NCBI GenBank assembly: GCA_021773095.1
Contig: JAJFKR010000001.1
Coordinates: 23,041-87,040 of the forward strand
Direction of reading: 5' to 3'
DNA length: 64,000 bases
From: Woeseiaceae bacterium
Lineage (GTDB): Bacteria; Pseudomonadota; Gammaproteobacteria; Steroidobacterales; Woeseiaceae
Numbering within the stretch: position 1 is the stretch's first letter; the number at the start of each line of letters is the position of its first letter. The notes under the pieces are model-generated. The model was not told where the DNA came from. It saw only the letters and a program-made list of their open reading frames with translations, and searched no databases. The position numbers were made by a program, and so were the translations under genes. Below are positions 35,451 to 44,400 of the stretch, piece by piece.

Positions 35451-36445
35451 TGGATCTCGTCTGCCCGGCTGGTAACCTGCCGTCTCTAAAAGCGGCTGTC
35501 GATAATGGCGCCAATGCGGTCTATGTCGGTTTCAGGGACGAAACCAACGCGCGCCACTTTGCCGGCCTGAATTTCAAGGATCAGCAAATCGAGACCGGTG
35601 TGCAATACGCACACGAGCGCGGTGTGAAGGTCTTTGTCGCGATCAATACCTATCCGCAGCCCGACAACATCGCACAATGGCAGGCGGCTGTGGATCGAGC
35701 CGCCAGGCTCGGTGTCGATGCTCTTATTCTTGCCGATCTCGGCATCATGGAATACGCCCGAGCGAAGTGGCCGGACCTCCGGCTGCACCTGTCAGTGCAA
35801 GGCTCCGCCACGACGTCAGCGGCGATCGACTTTTACGCCGAAAAATTTGACATCCGACGCGCCGTTCTGCCACGGGTACTATCTGTTCGCCAGGTTGCTG
35901 CATTGATCGAGACCTGTGAAACGCCTGTCGAAGTATTCGGATTTGGCAGCCTCTGTGTCATGGTGGAAGGTCGCTGTTACCTTTCATCCTATGTTACGGG
36001 ACTGGGTCCGAACACATTCGGCGCCTGCTCGCCGGCACAGTTTGTCCGCTGGACAGAAACCGAAAACGAGCTCGAGACACGCGTCAACGATTTACTGATC
36101 GATCGGTTTGGTCCCGACGAGAATGCCGGTTACCCGACGATCTGCAAAGGTCGATTTCAGGTCAATGGCGAAACAAGTTACGCCATCGAAGAACCCACCA
36201 GTTTGAACGTGCTGCCGATATTGCCGGAACTGATACGTATGGGTGTCGCCGCGGTCAAAATCGAAGGCCGGCAACGGAGCCCGGCCTATGTCGCGCAGGT
36301 GACCTCCGTATTTCGACAGGCCATTGATGCCTGCCAGCAGAATCCTGACGACTTTGTTGCCGACGATGCATGGCTTGCACGACTGCAGTCTCTTTCCGAA
36401 GGCAGTCAGACAACATTGGGTGCCTACAACCGGGGTTGGCAATGA
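35451..36445 (+). CDS. ubiU: UbiU, O2-independent ubiquinone hydroxylation protein (U32 peptidase family)
   Basis: A 331-residue protein beginning DLVCPAGNLPSLKAAVDNGA, as in UbiU (YhbU). Four cysteines in the expected places (SLCVMVEGRC, FGACSP, TICKGRF) would bind a 4Fe-4S cluster. UbiU and UbiV form a complex that hydroxylates ubiquinone precursors without O2, with prephenate as the oxygen donor in E. coli. The ATG at 35451 is favoured by homology over a longer frame. The stop overlaps ubiV as ATGA. Confidence 0.93.
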
Positions 36446-37362
36446 GTATCGCCACACCCGCGTATCGACTTTCTCTGGGCCCACTGCAATTTCACTGGCC
36501 GAAACAGGCGATGCTGGATTTTTACCGCGAAGTCGAGTCGACCCCTGTCGATATCGTGTACCTCGGCGAGACCGTTTGCTCCAAACGCAGGGAATTCGGG
36601 TACAGCGACTGGATGAATGTCGGCGAACGGCTGCTCGACAACGGTAAGGAGGTCGTCCTCTCAACGCTTGCACTGGTCGAGGCGCGGTCGGAAATGGGAA
36701 CTATAAAAAGGCTGTGCGACAACGGGTTATTCATGATCGAGGCCAACGACATGTCGGCGGTCCGGATGCTGGATGGCGAAACGGCATTCGTTGGTGGCGC
36801 AACACTCAATATTCAAAACCAGAACTCACTGAAAATCCTGGTCGATCACGGCCTTAAGCGCTGGGTAGCTCCACATGAAATGCCGGCCTCGGTAATGACT
36901 GCCGTTGCGGCCAAATCGCCGGACGAAATCGAGTGTGAAGTCTTTGGCTGGGGACGTATGCCGATGGCGTACTCCGCACGCTGTTACACCACCCGTGCGC
37001 TGGATATTCCGAAAGACCGGTGTAAAAACTGCTGCATACAATACGAAGACGGACTGCTGCTCTCGACGCGTGAGGATGAGGAGTTTCTTGTCATCAACGG
37101 TATACAGACAATGTCGGCGAAAACGACCTGTCTCGCGCGAGAATTTCAATACGGCGAACACGGCGCTGACATACTGCGCATCAACCCGCAGGCAACCGGC
37201 ACGAGCAGCATCATCGAATTGCTGGACCAACTCAGAAACGAATCTGCGAATGCCGCAACGATAACCGACGAGATGGCGAAATTCGCTCCGGGCGGCCTTT
37301 GTAACGGCTACTGGTATGGCGCGCCAGGTATGACTTACCGCGATGAGGTTCTGAACCAATGA
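36442..37362 (+). CDS. ubiV: UbiV, O2-independent ubiquinone hydroxylation protein
   Basis: A 306-residue partner of UbiU. Conserved features are [38 protein letters not shown] (first cluster Cys) and [20 protein letters not shown] with the other three cysteines. The start overlaps the UbiU stop and the stop overlaps the ubiD-like gene (ATGA), so three proteins are translated as a coupled set. It acts in the cytosolic UbiUV heterodimer. Confidence 0.93.
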   Translation: MSIATPAYRLSLGPLQFHWPKQAMLDFYREVESTPVDIVYLGETVCSKRREFGYSDWMNVGERLLDNGKEVVLSTLALVEARSEMGTIKRLCDNGLFMIEANDMSAVRMLDGETAFVGGATLNIQNQNSLKILVDHGLKRWVAPHEMPASVMTAVAAKSPDEIECEVFGWGRMPMAYSARCYTTRALDIPKDRCKNCCIQYEDGLLLSTREDEEFLVINGIQTMSAKTTCLAREFQYGEHGADILRINPQATGTSSIIELLDQLRNESANAATITDEMAKFAPGGLCNGYWYGAPGMTYRDEVLNQ

Positions 37363-38891
37363 GCAGCAGATCCGAGCATTTCATCGGTCGTCGAATTGCC
37401 TCTCTGACCCAGGGCAATCGCATTACCCACGATAGTCTCAGAGACTTCGCCGCGTCTCTTGAGCAACACAAAGATATCGTGCGCGTCGCGGAACCCGTCG
37501 ATCCCGAACTCGAAGTGACCGAGCTGTGCCTGCGGTCCATCAAGCGCGATGGTCCTGCACTCTTTTTCGAGTCACCCGTAGGAAGCGATATCCCGGTGAT
37601 TGGCAATGTCTTCGGGTCCGAGCGCCGCGTCGCTGCCGCGATTGGCCTTGACGATCCCCAGGAATTTCGCAACTTCGGTAAGGACCTGGCGTGGCTAAAG
37701 TCTCCGCAACTGCCGGGTAATATTGGTGATGCAATTGGCAGCCTGTCGAAATTCGGCCGCCTGGCCAATATCAATCCATTGATCGACGATAATCCACCCT
37801 GTCAGGAAGTGGTTATAGAAAAGGATGACATCGACCTTGCCAACCTGCCGATTCAGCAGTGCTGGCCCGATGACGCAGGCAAGCTGATTACGTTCGGGCT
37901 TGTCGTGACCAAAGGTCCACACAAAGAACGCCTCAACGTCGGTATTTACCGGCAACAGGTCATCGATAAAAATCAGCTCATCATGCGCTGGCTGCCGCAT
38001 CGCGGTGGTGCGATCGACTTTGCCGAGTTCTGCGCCGCCAACCCCGGCCGCCGCTTTCCTGTCGCCGTCGCGATAGGCGCCGATCCGGCGACCACACTGG
38101 CCGCCGTTTCACCGGTGCCCGATACCCTTTCGGAGTTCCAGTTCGCAGGGCTCCTGCGTAACGCAAAAACGCGCGTCGCCCGCTGCCTGTCTCACGACTT
38201 GTTGGTACCGGCAACTGCAGAAATTATTCTCGAGGGCTTTGTCGAGCCGGACCAGACCCATGCCGAGGGACCGTTCGGCGACCACACCGGTTACTACAAC
38301 TCGGTCGAACAATTTCCGGTATTCACCGTTCTGAGAATCACCCACCGTCGCAGTCCGCTCTACCAGGCGACCTATATGGGCAAGCCGCCTTATGACGAGC
38401 CATCGGTGCTCGCGAAGTCGCTGAATGAATTGTTCATTCCATTGCTACAGGAACAATTCCCGGAAATCGTCGACTTTTATCTGCCACCCGCAGCGTGTTC
38501 GTATCGAGTTGCGGTGGTCAGCATTCGCAAAGCGTATCGCGGCCACGCGCAACGCATCATGATGGGCATATGGTCGTACCTGCGCCAGTTTACGTACACT
38601 AAAATGGTCATCGTGACGGACGATGACATTGATATCCGCTCCTGGGACGAGGTCTTATGGGCCATATCAACGCGCATGGATCCGGCGAGAGACACCACGA
38701 TACTGGACAACACGCCCGTCGATTATCTGGATTTCGCCAGTCGCACATCGGGCCTCGGTTCGAAAATCGGGCTGGACGCAACCAACAAATGGCGCGGTGA
38801 AACGGATCGCGAATGGGGACGGCCCATCAGTATGTCAGAGGATGTGGAGAAACGCCTGGACGCCATCTGGAACACGTTGGGAATTGACTGA
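37359..38891 (+). CDS. ubiD: UbiD-family decarboxylase
   Basis: A 510-residue prenylated-FMN-dependent decarboxylase. Segments [51 protein letters not shown] and [12 protein letters not shown] (including the catalytic glutamate region) are typical of the 4-hydroxy-3-polyprenylbenzoate decarboxylase. Coupled to ubiV by ATGA and followed 2 bases later by ubiT, it supplies the decarboxylation step of the same ubiquinone pathway. The flavin prenyltransferase UbiX is not in the window. Confidence 0.93.
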   Translation: MSSRSEHFIGRRIASLTQGNRITHDSLRDFAASLEQHKDIVRVAEPVDPELEVTELCLRSIKRDGPALFFESPVGSDIPVIGNVFGSERRVAAAIGLDDPQEFRNFGKDLAWLKSPQLPGNIGDAIGSLSKFGRLANINPLIDDNPPCQEVVIEKDDIDLANLPIQQCWPDDAGKLITFGLVVTKGPHKERLNVGIYRQQVIDKNQLIMRWLPHRGGAIDFAEFCAANPGRRFPVAVAIGADPATTLAAVSPVPDTLSEFQFAGLLRNAKTRVARCLSHDLLVPATAEIILEGFVEPDQTHAEGPFGDHTGYYNSVEQFPVFTVLRITHRRSPLYQATYMGKPPYDEPSVLAKSLNELFIPLLQEQFPEIVDFYLPPAACSYRVAVVSIRKAYRGHAQRIMMGIWSYLRQFTYTKMVIVTDDDIDIRSWDEVLWAISTRMDPARDTTILDNTPVDYLDFASRTSGLGSKIGLDATNKWRGETDREWGRPISMSEDVEKRLDAIWNTLGID

Positions 38892-38893
38892 CT

Positions 38894-39406
38894 ATGAATG
38901 ATTCGACGACCAAAAGCACAACCCCCGAGTTACCCGTGCTACTACAGACGCCACTCCGAATTCTGCCACAGACATTGAAAACAGCGCCGTTGCAGAGATT
39001 CCTGAATACCGTGTTTGCGGCTCAGCTCGCCGACAATGAATTGGAATTCCTTGAGGAGCGTCGCATAACCGTCGCTGTCAGTGATGCACACCTTGAGTTT
39101 TCGCTAACGGTGTCAGAGGGCGAACTGATCGTTGCACCCGCCCTCCCGGAGCCCGAACTGCATATCCAGAGTACGATTTATGCGCTCATGCAGCTCGCGA
39201 CTGGCACCGAGGACTCCGATACTTTGTTCTTCCGTCGTGACCTTAAAATGACGGGCGATACTGAACTCGGCCTGTTCATCAAAAACTTTCTGGAAGGCAT
39301 CAGCATCGAGACCTTGCCGCTGCAACCGGCACTGGGGTTGGGGCTGAATCTTGGCTTGAGGGTCGCTGATACAACAACACGGCTACGCCAAAAACTGCCA
39401 TTCTGA
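38894..39406 (+). CDS. ubiT: UbiT, SCP2-domain lipid carrier for anaerobic ubiquinone synthesis
   Basis: A 170-residue SCP2-like protein (about 40-140: LADNELEFLEERRITVAVSD, LHIQSTIYALMQLATGTEDS, TLFFRRDLKMTGDTELGLFI) with a hydrophobic amphipathic C-terminus. UbiT (YhbT) replaces UbiJ in O2-independent ubiquinone synthesis, binding prenylated intermediates. Its place as last gene of ubiU-V-D-T supports the role. Confidence 0.9.
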   Translation: MNDSTTKSTTPELPVLLQTPLRILPQTLKTAPLQRFLNTVFAAQLADNELEFLEERRITVAVSDAHLEFSLTVSEGELIVAPALPEPELHIQSTIYALMQLATGTEDSDTLFFRRDLKMTGDTELGLFIKNFLEGISIETLPLQPALGLGLNLGLRVADTTTRLRQKLPF

Positions 39407-39412
39407 GTGCAA

Positions 39413-39475
39413 TGGCCGTATTTTTTACGTATGGCGAGTACCCCGCCCGGGACCTATGGTGCGAAGTTACGGCCA
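39413..39475 (+). repeat. Inverted repeat after ubiT
   Basis: TGGCCGTA (39413-39420) is followed by TTTTTTA and, after 47 bases, by the perfect complement TACGGCCA (39468-39475). It could form a large hairpin at the end of the ubi operon, but the poly-T tract lies inside the loop, so it is not a standard terminator. Confidence 0.4.
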
Positions 39476-39556
39476 CTCAATCCTGGGCGTTCGAAGTGGT
39501 TATAGATTATGTAAGTAAATAACTATTTGATATTTAATTATATATTTTTATAATTG

Positions 39557-39582
39557 ATTCTATTTCTATAGTTCTATAGAAT
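39557..39582 (+). promoter_or_regulatory. Putative TetR operator in an AT-rich promoter
   Basis: Inverted arms ATTCTAT (39557-39563) and ATAGAAT (39576-39582) flank a 12-base spacer; a perfect palindrome TTCTATAGAA overlaps the right arm. The site is 8 bases from the TetR gene start in a strongly AT-rich stretch, as expected for self-repression. No Shine-Dalgarno is seen between it and the ATG. Confidence 0.5.
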
Positions 39583-39590
39583 TCTTTTGC

Positions 39591-40190
39591 ATGCAGGAAG
39601 CCGGCACAAAAAAATACTCGCAACAACGGCAGGCGGCCGTTCGGGCGGCAGCAGCCGTATTCGCGGAGAAAGGCTTTCACGGTGCCGGCACAAAAGATAT
39701 CGCCGAGCGCATGGGGATCAAGCAAGGCAGCCTCTACTACTACTTCAAGTCCAAAGAAGAAGCACTGGGTGAGGTTTGCCTTTACGGCATCCAGGAATAC
39801 GTCGAACACATGGCGACGATCGCCGACGGTGAGCAGCCGTTCGAAGCGAAACTCGTTGCTACGGTCACTTCCCATCTGAGTAGTTACCGTGAGAGAAACG
39901 AAGCCTTAAAGGTTTACAACGACGAACGACTGTATCTCCCCAAGGCACGACGCAGCCGGCTCAAAGAACTGGGCAGCGACTACCGGCAGCGGCTTGAAGG
40001 AATATTCGAAGAAGGCAAAGCAAACGGCGCGGTCCGACAATCCGTTGATTGTCATTTCGCGGCGCAGGCCGTCATCGGCATGTGCAATGCGTGGGGCGAC
40101 CTGATCGTCCGCGACCCCGATCTCGACCTGTTTATGGTCATTCAGAAGTGCACCGATCTGTTGATAAATGGATTTACAAAAAAACCTTAG
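39591..40190 (+). CDS. TetR-family transcriptional regulator
   Basis: A 199-residue regulator with the standard N-terminal HTH (about 15-60: AAAAVFAEKGFHGAGTKDIA, MGIKQGSLYYYFKSKEEAL) and a helical ligand domain (about 70-195). The ATG at 39591 has no clear ribosome-binding site. The cysC gene starts 18 bases after its stop, so it may be co-transcribed with and regulate cysC-sat. The ligand cannot be predicted. Confidence 0.88.
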   Translation: MQEAGTKKYSQQRQAAVRAAAAVFAEKGFHGAGTKDIAERMGIKQGSLYYYFKSKEEALGEVCLYGIQEYVEHMATIADGEQPFEAKLVATVTSHLSSYRERNEALKVYNDERLYLPKARRSRLKELGSDYRQRLEGIFEEGKANGAVRQSVDCHFAAQAVIGMCNAWGDLIVRDPDLDLFMVIQKCTDLLINGFTKKP

Positions 40191-40208
40191 GCTTACCAGG
40201 ATAATCAA

Positions 40209-40874
40209 GTGGCAAATCAAAAAGCAACCAACGTAACGTGGCAGGAAGGCGAAATATCGCGCGAAGACCGGAGCAGCATTCTCCGCCAACGCGGCGCAAC
40301 CATCTGGTTTACAGGACTATCGGGCAGTGGCAAGAGTACAATCGCCGTTGCGCTGGAAAACGCGCTCTACGAGATCGGAAAACTATCCTACCGGCTGGAC
40401 GGCGACAATGTCCGCCTTGGAATCAACAAGAATCTTGGTTTTTCCGAGGCCGATCGCAAAGAGAATATTCGCCGGATCGGCGAGGTGGCAAAACTGTTCG
40501 GCGATGCCGGCATTATTTCGCTGTCGAGTTTCATCAGCCCGTACAAAGGCGACCGGGATGAGGTACGGGCATTACACGAACAAGCTGGGCTTGATTTTAT
40601 CGAGGTATTTGTAGACTGCTCACTCGCCGTGGCTGAAGAGCGTGACCCAAAAGGCCTGTATAAAAAAGCGCGTGCCGGTGAAATCAAGAATTTCACCGGT
40701 ATCGATGATCCGTATGAAGCACCGGTTAAGCCGGAGATCCATTTGCAAACGGACGAGATGACAGTGGAAAAGGAGGTGCGAATCGTGCTCGAGCATCTGA
40801 AGAAAAACGGCCTGATTTTGCAACAACATTTCACTCGTGCCGACGATAATCTCGAGGCTGGAGCAGCATCATGA
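40209..40874 (+). CDS. cysC: Adenylylsulfate kinase
   Basis: A 221-residue APS kinase making PAPS from APS and ATP. The P-loop [20 protein letters not shown] is followed by [39 protein letters not shown] and [11 protein letters not shown], all family landmarks. It starts at GTG after AGGATAA, and overlaps sat as ATGA. PAPS serves sulfotransferases (one is encoded at 26.5 kb) and, in some bacteria, assimilatory sulfate reduction. Confidence 0.94.
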   Translation: MANQKATNVTWQEGEISREDRSSILRQRGATIWFTGLSGSGKSTIAVALENALYEIGKLSYRLDGDNVRLGINKNLGFSEADRKENIRRIGEVAKLFGDAGIISLSSFISPYKGDRDEVRALHEQAGLDFIEVFVDCSLAVAEERDPKGLYKKARAGEIKNFTGIDDPYEAPVKPEIHLQTDEMTVEKEVRIVLEHLKKNGLILQQHFTRADDNLEAGAAS

Positions 40875-42058
40875 TCAAGCCACACGGTGCTGACGCCCTT
40901 ATTCCCTTGCTGGTAACCGATACGGCAGAACACGAACGCCTGGTCGCTGAGGCAACTACCCTGCCCTCAATGCTGCTCAGCTCGGCGGCCTCCGCCAATG
41001 CGGTCATGTTGGGAGGTGGCTACTTCACACCGCTGTCCGGGTACATGAACGTCGCCGACGCGCTCAGCGTCACACAAAAAATGCATACGGTGGATGGGTT
41101 GTTCTGGCCGGTGCCAGTACTGAATATGACCGATGATGTCAGCGAAATTGAGGGCGCAAGCCGCATTGCATTGCGCGACCCGAATGTCGACGGTGAACCG
41201 GTCATCGCGATCATGGACGTCGACGCGATTGAAGAACTATCGTCGCAACAAAAAGACACTATTACGGAGCAGGTCTACGGCACTCTTGATTCATCGCACC
41301 CGGGTGTTGCTGCTTTTCGGGCACAGGGTAGTCACTGCGTATCCGGCCCAATACAGGTTTTGAATCTGAGTTACTTCGAAACCGAGTTCAGCGGCACATT
41401 TCAATCGGCGGTCGAAATACGGGCTGACATCGCGGCCCGCGGCTGGGAAAAGGTGGTTGCCTTCCAGACTCGAAATCCAATGCATCTCGCACATGAAGAA
41501 CTGTGTCGCATCGCCATGGAGCGCCTTGAGGCTGATGGAATTGTCATCCATATGCTGCTGGGCAAACTCAAAGCGGGCGACATTCCGGCATCAGTTCGGG
41601 ATGCCTGCATCCGCAAGATGGTGGACCTGTATTTCCCCGCTAACACCGTGCTGGTTTCCGGGTACGGCTTCGACATGCTGTACGCCGGTCCGCGAGAAGC
41701 TGTACTGCATGCCATATTTCGCCAGAACATGGGTGCCACCCACCTGATTGTGGGCCGAGACCATGCGGGCGTCGGCGATTTCTATGGCCCGTTCGATGCA
41801 CAGGATGTTTTCGACCAAATTCCGAAAGGCGCGCTAGATATCGAAATATTCGGCGCCGACCACACGGCCTGGTCCAGGAAACTCAATAAGGTCGTCATGA
41901 TGCGTGAAGCACCGGACCACGAGATGAGTGATTATTTGACGCTCTCCGGCACCCGGCTTCGTGAGATGTTAGGCGATGGCAACGTGCCGCCTCCCGAGCT
42001 TATCCGCCCCGAGGTCGCGCAAATTTTGATGGATCACTATCAGACTGGAACGGGCTAA
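40871..42058 (+). CDS. sat: Sulfate adenylyltransferase (ATP sulfurylase)
   Basis: A 395-residue enzyme of the single-subunit Sat type, not the CysND type. Active-site motifs are [18 protein letters not shown] and [20 protein letters not shown]. It makes APS from ATP and sulfate. Coupled to cysC by ATGA, the pair gives direct PAPS synthesis. The Sat form is found in sulfur oxidisers and reducers as well as in assimilation; the neighbouring kinase favours the biosynthetic direction. Confidence 0.94.
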   Translation: MIKPHGADALIPLLVTDTAEHERLVAEATTLPSMLLSSAASANAVMLGGGYFTPLSGYMNVADALSVTQKMHTVDGLFWPVPVLNMTDDVSEIEGASRIALRDPNVDGEPVIAIMDVDAIEELSSQQKDTITEQVYGTLDSSHPGVAAFRAQGSHCVSGPIQVLNLSYFETEFSGTFQSAVEIRADIAARGWEKVVAFQTRNPMHLAHEELCRIAMERLEADGIVIHMLLGKLKAGDIPASVRDACIRKMVDLYFPANTVLVSGYGFDMLYAGPREAVLHAIFRQNMGATHLIVGRDHAGVGDFYGPFDAQDVFDQIPKGALDIEIFGADHTAWSRKLNKVVMMREAPDHEMSDYLTLSGTRLREMLGDGNVPPPELIRPEVAQILMDHYQTGTG

Positions 42059-42104
42059 GGCCACTCAAGCGAAACTTGTGCGCAGGAATTGAGTCCATAA
42101 TCGG

Positions 42105-42998
42105 ATGATGATCGTGGACTCCCTCGTATCGGCCGCTCTTCTGACAGCGACTTTGAATATCGAAGTCGTACAACCCGTTGACGACAAAAAGACGGCGGAA
42201 ATTATCGAATGGATTAACTCCGCGGCCGACAACGTCCGGCTTGCTTACGGTCGTTTCCCCAATCCCGACGCGAAAATCATCGTTATTCCCACAACAGAAA
42301 ACTCCTGGGGCAGCGACTCAGCGGTAATATTTGGCCGCGTCACGCGCCGCCGTGGCGAAACCGTCGAACTGTTCGTCAATCCGGATCGCCCGATAGCGGA
42401 GTTTTATGCGGACTGGACGGCAACGCACGAATTCAGCCACCTGATGCTACCGCTCCTAAGCCAGCGTTACCGCTGGATATCGGAAGGTTTCGCGTCTTAT
42501 TATCAAAACGTGCTGATGTCGCGCTCGGGGAACTACACGCCGGAGCAGGCCTGGCAGCGCCTGATCGCAGGCCTCGAACGCGGCCGTGACTCCCGGCCCG
42601 AGCTTTCCCTGAATGAAGCCGCTGCGAATGGTATTCGCCATGCAAGAATGAAGGTCTATTGGAGCGGCGCAGCGATAGCATTGCTCGCCGACGTCGAGCT
42701 ACGAAGACGATCTGGCGGCAAAGAATCCCTCGACTCTGTACTAGGGCAATTGCAGGAATGTTGCTTGCCATCAAGACGGCGATGGTCCGGCCCGCGACTA
42801 CTCAGGAAGCTCGACACCTTCCTCGACACGCCGGTGTTCATGCCACTTTACTCGCAATACGCCAATGAAGACGGTTTTCCCGATTTCTCGCCGGTACTGG
42901 GCGACCTCGGTATTACGGTGCAAAATGACGGCACTGTCACCCTCGACAACAGCGCATCGCTCGTTCATATTCGCGACGCAATCTCCGTCCAGCAATAA
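42105..42998 (+). CDS. Gluzincin-like metallopeptidase-type protein
   Basis: A 297-residue protein with the zinc motif HEFSH near residue 109 and, 19 residues on, WISEGFASYYQN, whose glutamate is the usual third ligand in gluzincins (M1-like arrangement). The N-terminus (SLVSAALLTATLNIEV) is weakly hydrophobic and might be a poor signal peptide. The C-terminal half (HARMKVYWSGAAIALLADVE) resembles the helical part of such peptidases. Substrate unknown. It stands alone between sat and the ArsR gene. Confidence 0.7.
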   Translation: MMIVDSLVSAALLTATLNIEVVQPVDDKKTAEIIEWINSAADNVRLAYGRFPNPDAKIIVIPTTENSWGSDSAVIFGRVTRRRGETVELFVNPDRPIAEFYADWTATHEFSHLMLPLLSQRYRWISEGFASYYQNVLMSRSGNYTPEQAWQRLIAGLERGRDSRPELSLNEAAANGIRHARMKVYWSGAAIALLADVELRRRSGGKESLDSVLGQLQECCLPSRRRWSGPRLLRKLDTFLDTPVFMPLYSQYANEDGFPDFSPVLGDLGITVQNDGTVTLDNSASLVHIRDAISVQQ

Positions 42999-43045
42999 AT
43001 TACAGCCGATATCTCGCTGCACGACTGTGGTTTATTAATTAAGCA

Positions 43046-43073
43046 TTGACTTATTTAAGTTTTCACTTATATT
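43046..43073 (+). promoter_or_regulatory. Promoter and operator of the ArsR-SRPBCC pair
   Basis: TTGACT (43046-43051) and TATATT (43068-43073) with a 16-base spacer form a good sigma-70 promoter. An inverted repeat TAAGT-TTTC-ACTTA (43056-43069) lies in the spacer and overlaps the -10 box, a fitting site for repression by the ArsR-type protein encoded 10 bases downstream. Confidence 0.6.
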
Positions 43074-43079
43074 AGGGCC

Positions 43080-43400
43080 ATGGATACCTTCAACGCACTG
43101 GCTGACCCTACCCGGCGCCACATTATTGAGCTGCTGGCGGCACGCGAACAGACCTTCGGCGAATTGGCAGAACGCTTTGAGATGAGTCGCCCCGCCGTAT
43201 CTCAGCATCTGAAGGTTCTCAGAGATGCGGACATCGTCAATTCGCGACCGGACGCCCAGCGCCGTGTTTATCGATTGAACGATGGCGCTCTCGATGAGCT
43301 GGAGACCTGGGTGAAGTCGGTACGCCGGTTCTGGTCCAGCGCTCTGGACGAACTCGAAAGAGTCCTCGAGGAACCACACTCCGATGGAGAAAAACAATGA
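43080..43400 (+). CDS. ArsR-family winged-helix regulator
   Basis: A 106-residue protein with the ArsR fold: DTFNALADPTRRHIIELLAA at the N-terminus, the recognition helix in FEMSRPAVSQHLKVLRDADI and a beta-wing RPDAQRRVYRLN. No metal-binding cysteines are seen, as usual for the members that pair with an SRPBCC protein. It overlaps that gene as ATGA and probably represses its own operon. Confidence 0.92.
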   Translation: MDTFNALADPTRRHIIELLAAREQTFGELAERFEMSRPAVSQHLKVLRDADIVNSRPDAQRRVYRLNDGALDELETWVKSVRRFWSSALDELERVLEEPHSDGEKQ

Positions 43401-43942
43401 ACAGATTTGGTGAAAGGCTCGACAAAACAACCGTCCGATTTGAGCGCCTGCTCCCCGGGCCTATCGAGCGAGTCTGGGAACACATTACGGACGGTGACAA
43501 ACGAGCGAAGTGGCTCGCTGGCGGCAAGACCGAGCGAGTTGTTGACGGTTGCGTCGAAATGAAATTCGATAATAATTCCCTGTCTCCGCTGCCCGACGAT
43601 ACGCCACCACCGCAACACTGCGACGAGCCTGCCAAGGTTTCCTGGCAAGGTCGCGTCACTCGTTGTGACCCGCCACATTTTTTTACCCACACCTGGGAGT
43701 TTGGCGATGATCCTTCCGAGGTCGGATACGAACTCAGTGAACAGGATGGCAAGGTACTGCTCGTCCTGACACACCGGCGCCTGCAGGGCGATGATGAAGC
43801 TCTAAGCGTCAGCGGTGGCTGGCACGCGCACCTGGATATTCTTGGCGACGTACTGGAAGCAAAGACACCACGGCCGTTCTGGAAGACCTATACCGCGTTG
43901 GCGGCCGAATACGAAGCAAGGTCGAAATCCAAAAGCGCCTAG
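43397..43942 (+). CDS. SRPBCC (AHSA1-like) domain protein
   Basis: A 181-residue START-like protein: VRFERLLPGPIERVWEHITD begins the fold, DPPHFFTHTWEFGDDPSEV is in the middle and GGWHAHLDILGDVLEA near the C-terminus. Such proteins bind hydrophobic ligands or act as Hsp90 activator-like domains; pairs with ArsR regulators are common in proteobacteria. It converges with and overlaps the next gene by 4 bases. Confidence 0.88.
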   Translation: MNRFGERLDKTTVRFERLLPGPIERVWEHITDGDKRAKWLAGGKTERVVDGCVEMKFDNNSLSPLPDDTPPPQHCDEPAKVSWQGRVTRCDPPHFFTHTWEFGDDPSEVGYELSEQDGKVLLVLTHRRLQGDDEALSVSGGWHAHLDILGDVLEAKTPRPFWKTYTALAAEYEARSKSKSA

Positions 43943-44388
43943 TCGCTCTTCCAGACTTCGACACCGTCCTTGGTGGCATCTTCGACGATGATATCGCCGA
44001 TTCTGCACGGCGCAGCACCGGCGGTCTCTTCGCAGGATTTCAAGGCATCAAGGCGCTCGCTGTGATTTTTGTTAGCCACGGATCGTTGCGTTTCACTGGC
44101 ACCCGGGACTCGCCAGCCAGCCGTATCTTCGTACGCCGCATTGATGGACTCGAGACTGGCGAATGCATTGCTCTCGACTGCCGACGGGGCACAGCCGGAC
44201 TTTTGATGATTCACGATGACATGCTCTGCCTCATCCTTCATCGCGGTTAGCTGCTCCAGCGCATACTCACAATCTCTCTTGTTTAGAAATTGCAATTCGA
44301 ATTGCTGTTCCTGACAGACAGTCTTGCCCGCCGGAGCGACACATTCGGCGAACGTCAGTATGAAAATCTGAATCCATGCCGTTTCCAT
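43939..44388 (-). CDS. Hypothetical cysteine-rich exported protein
   Basis: A 149-residue protein with a weak N-terminal signal (AWIQIFILTFAECVAPAG) and seven cysteines, including CQEQQFELQFLNKRDC and SCEETAGAAPC, which could form disulfides in the periplasm. No domain recognised. Its start is 13 bases after the end of the fadJ-like gene on the same strand, so the two might be co-transcribed by chance or function. Confidence 0.6.
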   Translation of the reverse strand: METAWIQIFILTFAECVAPAGKTVCQEQQFELQFLNKRDCEYALEQLTAMKDEAEHVIVNHQKSGCAPSAVESNAFASLESINAAYEDTAGWRVPGASETQRSVANKNHSERLDALKSCEETAGAAPCRIGDIIVEDATKDGVEVWKSD

Positions 44389-44400
44389 GGCGCAACTCCT

